Source: Thermus brockianus (GTDB taxonomy: Bacteria > Deinococcota > Deinococci > Deinococcales > Thermaceae). Taken from it: DNA of 64,000 nt. The stretch covers positions 310,001 to 374,000 of the forward strand of contig NZ_CP016312.1 in assembly GCF_001880325.1 (NCBI RefSeq), written 5' to 3'. Of the stretch, positions 56,464 through 64,000 are shown in pieces; positions within the stretch are counted from its first letter, which is position 1, and the number at the start of each line of letters is the position of its first letter. A program made the translations under genes and the position numbers. The notes under the pieces were generated by a model that was not told where the DNA came from, made no database searches, and saw only the letters and a program-made list of their open reading frames with translations.

Positions 56464-56600
56464 GCGTCTAGACCAATCGGTTATTGTGGGGCCTTTGGGC
56501 GCTTTTGCCTAGGGTGCGCGCCACAATTTCCCTCCGGAACGTGGTACAATGAGGCTAAGCTATGACAACTCCCGCCAAGCCCCTATGAAGGAGGGCGCAC
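56464..56600 (+). promoter_or_regulatory. prkA upstream region with a possible promoter
   Basis: TACAAT at 56545-56550 is a good -10 box, about 50 bases before the prkA ATG. No standard -35 box stands 17 bases upstream, while GGAAC occurs just before it. The leader ends with AAGGAGGG. An alternative sigma factor is possible but not shown. Confidence 0.35.
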
Positions 56601-58609
<2,009 letters not shown>

Positions 58610-58613
<4 letters not shown>

Positions 58614-59671
58614 CCCCTGGGGAAGGCTTCCTGCCCATCGCCCGCGACCTGGAGCGCTTCAAGGAGATCGTCCGGGGCGAGGTGAAGAAAAGGGCCCGGG
58701 AGTTCCTGACCCGGGAGGAGCTCTTCGGCCAGGTGGAGGGGCGGCTCGTCTCCATCCCCTTGCCCCAGCTGGAGTTGCCCAAGATCGTCTACGGCGAGCC
58801 CATAGGGGAAGGCCTGGGCCTTGGGGGGCCGGGGGACGAGGCTCTTGGCCCCGGGGGGCACATCCCCGTGGCCGAGCTGGAGCTGGAGGAGTTTTTGGAC
58901 CTCATGGGGGAGGCCCTGCGCCTGCCCCGCCTCCTGCCCAAGGGGGAGGGGGAGGTCACGGAGGAAGCCTTCCGCTACACCACCATCGCCCGCAAGGGCC
59001 CAAGGGGGCTTCGCCACGTGCGCCGCACCCTGAAGGAAAGCCTTAGGCGGGCCCTCCTCACCGGGGAGTACCGCCCGGAAGACCCCCTCCTGGTGCCCGA
59101 AAGGGAGGACCTCCGCTACAAGGCCGCCAAGCGCCGGCCAAAGCCCCACGCCCAGGCGGTGGTCCTCTTCGCCCTGGACGTTTCGGGGAGCATGCGGGAG
59201 GAGGAGCTAAGGCTGGTGAAAACCCTTTCCTTCTGGATCACCCTCTGGATCAAGCGCCACTTCCCCCGCCTGGAAAGGCGCTACCTCCTCCACGACGCCG
59301 AGGCGTGGGAGGTTTCCGAGGAGGAGTTCTTCCGCGCCCGGGAGGGCGGGGGTACCAGGCTTTCCAGTCCCCTCCTCCTGGCCGAGGAAATCCTCAAGGC
59401 CTACCCTGAGGCCTTCTACAACCGCTACCTCTACCACTTCTCCGACGGGGAGAACTGGCAAGGGGATACCCCCTTGGCCCTCGAGGCCCTAAAGCGCCTC
59501 CTTCCCTCCCTCGCCCTCTACGGCTACGCCCAGGTGGAGGGCCCCTACGGCCAGGGCCGCTTCCTGGAGGATTTGCGGGAAGCCTTGGGGGGCCAGGAGG
59601 GCCTCGCCACCGCCGAGGTGCGGGGCCGGGAGGACCTTCCCCAAGCCCTCAGGCGCCTTTTGGGAGGCTAG
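58610..59671 (+). CDS. YhbH/YeaH (UPF0229/DUF444) family protein
   Basis: A 353-residue protein with a von Willebrand A-like domain near the C-terminus: [30 protein letters not shown] carries the DxSxS metal-site motif. [17 protein letters not shown] and YHFSDGENW follow. The N-terminal part is charged. It is the standard middle partner of the PrkA-YhbH-SpoVR trio. Coupled by overlap to prkA and separated by one base from spoVR. Biochemical role is unknown. Confidence 0.92.
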
Positions 59672-59672
59672 C

Positions 59673-61046
59673 GTGGAGAAGGAGCTTCGCCACTGGGCTG
59701 AGCGCCTGCGGGAAAGGGCGGAAGCCCTGGGGCTTTCCTTTCCCCCCGTCCTCTTTGAGGAGGTCACCCCCGAGGAGATGGCCATGCTGGCCGCCTACGG
59801 GGGCTTCCCCCGCCGCTACCCCCACTGGCGGTGGGGGAGCGAGTACCTGCGCTACCGCGAAACCTACCGCTACGGCCTTGGGCGCATCTACGAGCTGGTG
59901 GTGAATACCCACCCCGTGCAGGCCTACCTTCTCAAGGGGAACACCCTCCTCGCCCAAAAACTGGTCATGGCCCACGTCTACGCCCACGCCGACTTCTTCC
60001 ACCACAACCTGGCGTTCAAGCCCATCCCCAAGGACATGCTGGACGAGATGGCCCACCACGCCACCTATGTGGAAAAGGCCATGGAGCGGCACGGGACCAG
60101 GGCGGTGGAGGAGTTCTTGGACCTAGCCCTTTCCCTGGAGAACCTGATAGACCCCCACGCCCCCTACATCCAAAGGCCGGAAGGGCCAGAGGAGGAAAAG
60201 CCCCAAGCCCGGCTTAGGGTGCGCCCCTACCTGGACCCCTTCGTGAACCCGCCCCCCGGGTTTCCCAAGGAGGCGGAGGAAGGGGCAAGCCCCAAGCCCC
60301 TCCCCCCAAGGCCCACCCGGGACATCCTGGGCTTCCTGGTCCAGCACGCCCCCCTGGCCCCCTGGCAGAAGGGGATCCTGGAGATCATCCGGGAAGAAAG
60401 CCTCTACTACGCTCCCCAGGTCGCCACGAAAATCCTCAACGAGGGCTGGGCCACCTACTGGCACACCCAGATCCTCCTCCCCCTCCTCACCCCCGAGGAG
60501 GCCCTGGAGTTCGCCGAGCTCCAAGCAGGCCTCCTCGCCCCCCACGGGCTTAACCCCTACCGCCTGGGCTACCACCTCCTCAAGGAGGTGGAGGAGCGCT
60601 GGGACAAGGGGCGGTTTGGCCCCGGGTACGAGGCCCTGCCCTTGGGGGAAAAGCTCCGCTACGAGAGACCCACCGGGGAAGGGAGGCGGAAGCTCTTCCA
60701 GGTGCGCACCATCTACACCGACCTCCCCTTCCTGGAGGAGTTCCTCACCCCCGAGTTCGCCCTGCGCCAGGGCCTCTTGGGGCCCGAGGACCTGGAAGGG
60801 TTTTCCCAGGCCAAAAAGGCCCTCCTTTTCCGCCTCACCAACGCTGGCTACCCCATCGTGGAGCTATGGGACGCCAACTACCAGAACCGGGGCGAGCTCC
60901 TTTTGGTCCACGCCTACGAAGGGGTGGAGCTGGACCTGAAAAAAACGCAGGCGGTGCTGGAGAACCTGCACCGCCTCTGGGGACGGCCCGTGCACCTCAA
61001 GACCGTGGTGGGGGGAAAGGAACGCCTCCTTTCCGCCGGGACCTAG
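59673..61046 (+). CDS. spoVR: SpoVR-family protein
   Basis: A 457-residue cytoplasmic protein. It shows YGGFPRRYPHWRWGSEYLRYRETYRYGLGRIYELVVNTHP, VMAHVYAHADFFHHN, and ILNEGWATYWHTQIL, invariant parts of SpoVR/YcgB. The His/Glu arrangement HVYAHADFF resembles a metal site. It completes the prkA-yhbH-spoVR cassette, known in E. coli as yeaG-yeaH-ycgB. The stop overlaps the convergent thioredoxin-fusion gene by four bases. Confidence 0.95.
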   Translation: MEKELRHWAERLRERAEALGLSFPPVLFEEVTPEEMAMLAAYGGFPRRYPHWRWGSEYLRYRETYRYGLGRIYELVVNTHPVQAYLLKGNTLLAQKLVMAHVYAHADFFHHNLAFKPIPKDMLDEMAHHATYVEKAMERHGTRAVEEFLDLALSLENLIDPHAPYIQRPEGPEEEKPQARLRVRPYLDPFVNPPPGFPKEAEEGASPKPLPPRPTRDILGFLVQHAPLAPWQKGILEIIREESLYYAPQVATKILNEGWATYWHTQILLPLLTPEEALEFAELQAGLLAPHGLNPYRLGYHLLKEVEERWDKGRFGPGYEALPLGEKLRYERPTGEGRRKLFQVRTIYTDLPFLEEFLTPEFALRQGLLGPEDLEGFSQAKKALLFRLTNAGYPIVELWDANYQNRGELLLVHAYEGVELDLKKTQAVLENLHRLWGRPVHLKTVVGGKERLLSAGT

Positions 61047-61834
61047 CGGAGGACCCGAAGGTAGCCCAAAAGCACCGCCTCGGAAAGCTCCCCCAGGTGC
61101 CGGGCCACAAGCCGCCCCTCCCGGTCAAAGAAGAAGGTGGTGGGTAGGCCTTGCACCCCCAGGGCCTGGGAGAGCCGGGTTTCCGGGTCCAGCAAGACCC
61201 AGTCCGCCGTCAGGCCCTCTTCCTCCACAAACGAGCGCACCACCGCCGGGCCCTCCCCTTGGCTCACGAAGGCGAAGCGCACGTCCGGGTTTTCCTGGGC
61301 CAGGCGCACCATCATGGGGAGCTCGCGGCGGCAAGGGGGGCACCAGGTGGCCCAGGCGTTCAGGACAAGGGGTTTTCCCCGAAAGTCCTGGAGGTTCACC
61401 GGGGTGCCCCCCAAGGTGGTGAGGGAAAGGGAAGGGAGCGTCGCCTCCTGCTTTGTTCCTCCCCGGGTGAGGAAAAGACCCACCACGAGCCCTGCCGCTA
61501 AGGCGGGCACGAGGGCGTAGCGCCAAAGGTGCTTGGGCAAGACCATGAGCGTGTACCCTCCCGAAGCCAGGATACCCCAAAGGGGGTCAAACCCCCCTTG
61601 CCAGACGTAGAGGACGGAAAGGGGGTCGCGGGCGTAAACGGAAAGGTTTTCCAGGACGAACCCGAGCCGCGCCCCTAAAAGCCCTACCAGGATGGCGTTG
61701 TAGGCCCAAGGGGCAAGCTTTTGATCCACCCTTCGGGCCAGGACCTCCGCCGCCACCACCCCCGCCAAGAGGGCCAGGGCCACCTGGACCCGGGCCCAGG
61801 GAATGGCGAAAGGGCCAAGCTGCAGGGCGTCCAT
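61043..61834 (-). CDS. Membrane protein: Lgt-like N-terminal segment fused to TlpA thioredoxin
   Basis: A 263-residue protein. Residues 1-125 contain four hydrophobic segments and the block GLLGARLGFVLENLSVYARDPLSVLYVWQGGF, which resembles part of prolipoprotein diacylglyceryl transferase (GARLGYVL...P.....WQGG). The His-Gly-Gly active loop and later catalytic Arg regions are absent. Residues 135-263 are a TlpA/ResA-type thioredoxin with LVLNAWATWCPPCRRELPMM (C165, C168) and the cis-Pro segment GVQGLPTTFFFD. It would be a periplasmic thiol reductase on a degenerate Lgt scaffold. It is coupled to the rhodanese lipoprotein gene. Confidence 0.85.
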   Translation of the reverse strand: MDALQLGPFAIPWARVQVALALLAGVVAAEVLARRVDQKLAPWAYNAILVGLLGARLGFVLENLSVYARDPLSVLYVWQGGFDPLWGILASGGYTLMVLPKHLWRYALVPALAAGLVVGLFLTRGGTKQEATLPSLSLTTLGGTPVNLQDFRGKPLVLNAWATWCPPCRRELPMMVRLAQENPDVRFAFVSQGEGPAVVRSFVEEEGLTADWVLLDPETRLSQALGVQGLPTTFFFDREGRLVARHLGELSEAVLLGYLRVLR

Positions 61835-62205
61835 CAGCGGACCAGGGGGTAGCCGGCGCTCTCTATGGCCAACACGCCCCCCTCCACGTTGTAGAGGTTG
61901 GTATAGCCCTTCCCCTTCAGGTACTCCGCCGCCTGGCGGCTCCGGTTGCCGCTACGGCAGTAGAGGTAGACGGGCTTGTCCTTGGGAAGGGTGTCCGCCC
62001 AGCGGGCCACCTCCTCCACGGGGAGGTTGATGGCCCCGGGCACGTGCCCCTGGGCAAACTCCTGGGGCGTGCGCACGTCCACCACATAGGCCCCGGAACC
62101 CAAGGCCCGGTAGAGCTCCTCCGGGCCCACGTTCTGGTAGCTCCCCTTGGGCCCGCAGGCGAAGAGGAGGAGGGGGAGAAGGGCAAGAAGGGCGCGGCGG
62201 GTCAT
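61834..62205 (-). CDS. Rhodanese-like lipoprotein
   Basis: A 123-residue exported sulfurtransferase-type protein. The lipobox LLFAC places the lipidated Cys at 17. The single rhodanese domain has VVDVRTPQEFAQGHVPGAINLP and active-site loop YLYCRSGNRSR (C83), the six-residue type of active sulfurtransferases. It follows the CxxC oxidoreductase gene by one base and overlaps the Lgt-TlpA fusion, suggesting a shared sulfur or thiol route at the cytoplasmic membrane. Confidence 0.9.
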   Translation of the reverse strand: MTRRALLALLPLLLFACGPKGSYQNVGPEELYRALGSGAYVVDVRTPQEFAQGHVPGAINLPVEEVARWADTLPKDKPVYLYCRSGNRSRQAAEYLKGKGYTNLYNVEGGVLAIESAGYPLVR

Positions 62206-62206
62206 C

Positions 62207-62896
62207 TTAGGCCTGGACCCCCACGGCCTTGCGGATGGCCTGGAGGAACTGGGAAAGGGGCTGGGCCCCGAGCACCCGCTCCTTGCCCTCGTTGATGATG
62301 GTGTCGGGTACCCCGTGGATGTGGTAGCGGTTGGAAAGCTCGGGGAACTCGTTGGCCTCCACCATCTCGCCCCAAACCTTGGGGGAGGCGTAAGCCATGC
62401 GGTGGGCGGTGCGCACCGCCTGCGGGCAGTAGGGGCAGGTGGGGGTAACGAAGACCTGGAGCCGCACCTCCTCGGGGAGGCTATTCAGCTCCTGGACCAC
62501 GTTCTCCGGCAGGCCGTGCCCATCCCGGCCCAGCATCTCCAGGTCCTCGAGGAGGCTTGCGAACTCGTAGCCCGCCGGGATACCCCGGTAGCGGAGGTTT
62601 ATGGCCTCGGAACCCTTCTCCCGCAGGATCAGGGTGGGGGCCGCCTCCACCTGGTAGGCCTTGGCCTTCTCCTGACCCTCGGGGGTGGCGAGGTCGTAGA
62701 CCACCAAGTGGAGCTTGTCGGAAAGGCCAGCGAGCTCCTCCAGAAGCTGCTTGGTTTCCTTGCAGTAAAGGCAGGGCTCCTTGCCCGGGGCGATGAGGGT
62801 GGAGGAGTCGGTGAAAAGCACCATCTCCACATCCCGGGTCAGGGTGGAAAGCCGCTCGCGCACGATTTCCTGTTCCTTTGGTCCCAGCAACGGCAT
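62207..62896 (-). CDS. Glutaredoxin-like protein disulfide oxidoreductase (PDO)
   Basis: A 229-residue cytoplasmic protein with two thioredoxin folds. The N-unit has PCLYCKETKQLLEE (C42, C45) and the C-unit has PTCPYCPQAVRTAH (C154, C157), with cis-Pro segments VEAAPTLI and IHGVPDTIIN. Such PDO proteins handle disulfides in thermophiles. Start ATG 62896 behind GAAGGAGG. Its promoter region holds a TACCCC-type operator facing a persulfide dioxygenase gene, so it may act on persulfides rather than only on protein disulfides. Confidence 0.93.
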   Translation of the reverse strand: MPLLGPKEQEIVRERLSTLTRDVEMVLFTDSSTLIAPGKEPCLYCKETKQLLEELAGLSDKLHLVVYDLATPEGQEKAKAYQVEAAPTLILREKGSEAINLRYRGIPAGYEFASLLEDLEMLGRDGHGLPENVVQELNSLPEEVRLQVFVTPTCPYCPQAVRTAHRMAYASPKVWGEMVEANEFPELSNRYHIHGVPDTIINEGKERVLGAQPLSQFLQAIRKAVGVQA

Positions 62897-62916
62897 CGCT
62901 TCCTCCTTCGGTCAGA

Positions 62917-62932
62917 TACCCCCGTAGGGGTA
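62917..62932. promoter_or_regulatory. CsoR/CstR-type operator 1
   Basis: TACCCC CGTA GGGGTA: perfect six-base inverted arms around four bases, 20 bases before the PDO start. It lies downstream of minus-strand TTGTCA (62940-62945) and just beside TATCTG, a core-promoter position. Arms of this kind are recognised by CsoR-family repressors. Confidence 0.6.
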
Positions 62933-62998
62933 CGTCCTTTGACAAATATAGCAGATGGGGCCCTTCCTTCATAGGGGGGAGGCTCACGTTGCCCGGGC

Positions 62999-63028
62999 TT
63001 GACACCCTGTACCCCCATAGGGTATGTT
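62999..63028 (+). promoter_or_regulatory. Promoter of the persulfide dioxygenase gene with CsoR/CstR-type operator 2
   Basis: TTGACA (62999-63004), an 18-bp spacer and TATGTT (63023-63028). The spacer and the start of the -10 box carry TACCCCCATAGGGTA (63010-63024), nearly identical to operator 1. A repressor bound here would cover the promoter. Confidence 0.65.
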
Positions 63029-63068
63029 CAGGCCGAGGGGACAAAGGTCCCGATAGGGAGGTAAAGCC

Positions 63069-64000
63069 ATGATCTTCCGGCAGATCTACGAGGAAGGCCT
63101 CGCCCAGATGAGCTACCTGCTGGGATGCGCCGCCACCGGGGAAGCCTTGGTGGTGGACCCCAAACGGGACGTGGACACCTATCTGGAGCTCGCCCAGAGC
63201 CTGGGCCTCCGCATCACCGCCATCGCCGAAACCCACATCCACGCCGACTACCTCTCGGGGGCCCGGGAGCTCGCCAAGGCCACCGGGGCCACCTTGTACC
63301 TCTCCGACGAGGGAGACGAGAACTGGAAGTACCGGGGCCTGGAAGGCTTCTCCTACGTCCTCCTCAAGGACGGGGATGCGTTTAAGGTGGGGAACATCCG
63401 CGTTCAAGCGGTGCACACCCCCGGCCACACCCCCGAACACCTCTCCTTCCTGGTGGCGGACGGGGCGGTGACGGACGAGCCCCTCCTTTTCCTCACCGGG
63501 GACTTCGTCTTTGTGGGGGACGTGGGCCGGCCCGACCTCTTGGAGGAGGCCGCCGGGTTTAAGGGCACGGCGGAACCTGGGGCCCGGCGCATGTTCCAAA
63601 GCCTAAAGGAAAAGTTCCTCACCCTTCCCGACCACGTGCAGGTCTGGCCCGGCCACGGGGCAGGGAGCGCCTGCGGCAAGGCCCTGGGAGCCCTTCCCGC
63701 CACCACCGTGGGCTACGAGCGCCGCCACGCCTGGTGGGCGGAGTACCTGGAAAGGAACGACGAGGCCGGTTTCGTGAAGGCCCTCCTAAAGGGCCAGCCG
63801 GAAGCCCCCACCTACTTCAAGGAGATGAAGCGGCTAAACCGGGACGGGATGCCCATCCTGGGCGGCGTGCCCCACCCGGGCCGCCTTACCCAGGCCCAGT
63901 TCCTCCGTTGGCTCCGGGAAGGGGCCATCCTGGTGGATACCCGGGACAAGTTCGCCTTCGCCGGGGGGCACCTGAAGGGGGCCATCAACATCCCCGCAGG
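63069..64000 (+). CDS. CstB-like persulfide dioxygenase-rhodanese fusion (cut by window end)
   Basis: About 310 codons are visible. The MBL domain has AETHIHADYLSGARELA (H56, H58, D60), AVHTPGHTPEHLSF, FLTGDFVFVGDVGRPDL and VWPGHGAGSACGKALGALPATTVGYERR, the ETHE1/CstB pattern of a non-haem iron persulfide dioxygenase. From about residue 275 a rhodanese-type domain begins (FLRWLREGAILVDTRDKFAFAGGHLKGAINIP), truncated before its active-site Cys. Such proteins oxidise glutathione or other low-molecular-weight persulfides, and the rhodanese part handles the sulfane sulfur. The ATG at 63069 lies behind GGGAGG. It is divergent from the PDO operon. Confidence 0.9.
   Translation, partial: MIFRQIYEEGLAQMSYLLGCAATGEALVVDPKRDVDTYLELAQSLGLRITAIAETHIHADYLSGARELAKATGATLYLSDEGDENWKYRGLEGFSYVLLKDGDAFKVGNIRVQAVHTPGHTPEHLSFLVADGAVTDEPLLFLTGDFVFVGDVGRPDLLEEAAGFKGTAEPGARRMFQSLKEKFLTLPDHVQVWPGHGAGSACGKALGALPATTVGYERRHAWWAEYLERNDEAGFVKALLKGQPEAPTYFKEMKRLNRDGMPILGGVPHPGRLTQAQFLRWLREGAILVDTRDKFAFAGGHLKGAINIPA

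Overview
The window is chromosomal DNA from a Thermus species. The evidence is very high G+C, dense overlapping genes, gene-length proteins matching Thermus thermophilus families (IleRS 1043 aa, AsnRS 438 aa, EF-Ts 196 aa, family 4 uracil-DNA glycosylase 205 aa), SpoVS/SpoVR/PrkA homologues in a non-sporulating context, and many start codons lying 5-8 nt behind a TAnnnT -10 box (leaderless promoters). I see no rRNA, CRISPR array, IS element or prophage.

Layout. 0.1-4.7 kb: an operon of two unknown small proteins, a UPF0173 metallohydrolase, a Ser/Thr kinase and an acyl-CoA synthetase, then a frame-disrupted secreted protein. 4.6-7.3 kb (minus): MurJ, a PD-(D/E)XK (Card1/DUF1887-like) putative nuclease and tRNA-Leu(UAA). 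7.3-13.6 kb (minus): LytR-CpsA-Psr protein, secreted subtilase, BtuF-like protein, frameshifted hisD, two envelope-type unknowns (one a membrane pseudokinase). 13.6-18.1 kb: a small unknown plus uracil-DNA glycosylase, then a molybdenum-cofactor riboswitch candidate driving modABC, facing a LuxR-like regulator. 18.1-24.2 kb: hisS-aspS-phzF-HAD-asnS.

24.2-29.3 kb (minus): pdxS and pdxT (PLP synthase) are separated by arsR, a P1B metal ATPase and nhaA. 29.4-32.7 kb (minus): LysM/M23 endopeptidase, rho, transaldolase. 32.7-36.2 kb: a T-box leader with an ATC (Ile) specifier and a transcription terminator ahead of ileS. 36.4-38.7 kb: Xaa-Pro peptidase, RlpA-like protein, endonuclease IV. 38.7-42.6 kb (minus): a DHH-CBS-tRNA nucleotidyltransferase with two frameshifts, two M50 paralogues (one lacking the zinc motif, one frameshifted) and a small membrane protein. 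tRNA-Ser(GGA), a Gfo/Idh/MocA oxidoreductase and tRNA-Ala(UGC) follow.

44.2-50.7 kb: rpsB-tsf-pyrH-frr-cdsA-dxr-rseP-GT2, the usual bacterial translation/envelope cluster but without uppS. 50.6-54.4 kb (minus): secreted unknown, proC, rsmB, spoVS, SRPBCC protein, recX. 54.4-56.5 kb: metallophosphoesterase, MBL hydrolase, CPBP protease (the last two of lower G+C). 56.6-61.0 kb: prkA-yhbH-spoVR. 61.0-64.0 kb: a divergent sulfur/thiol locus. To the left lie a two-domain CxxC oxidoreductase, a rhodanese lipoprotein and a membrane protein joining an Lgt-like segment to a TlpA thioredoxin. To the right is a CstB-like persulfide dioxygenase-rhodanese, cut by the window end. Two TACCCC-N-GGGGTA operators of the CsoR/CstR type lie in the shared promoter region.

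Five reading frames are broken by single-base changes in short G/C homopolymers (one in the 4.1 kb gene, one in hisD, one in the M50 protease, two in the CCA-type enzyme). This is more consistent with homopolymer indels in the assembly than with five independent pseudogenes, but the sequence alone cannot settle it.
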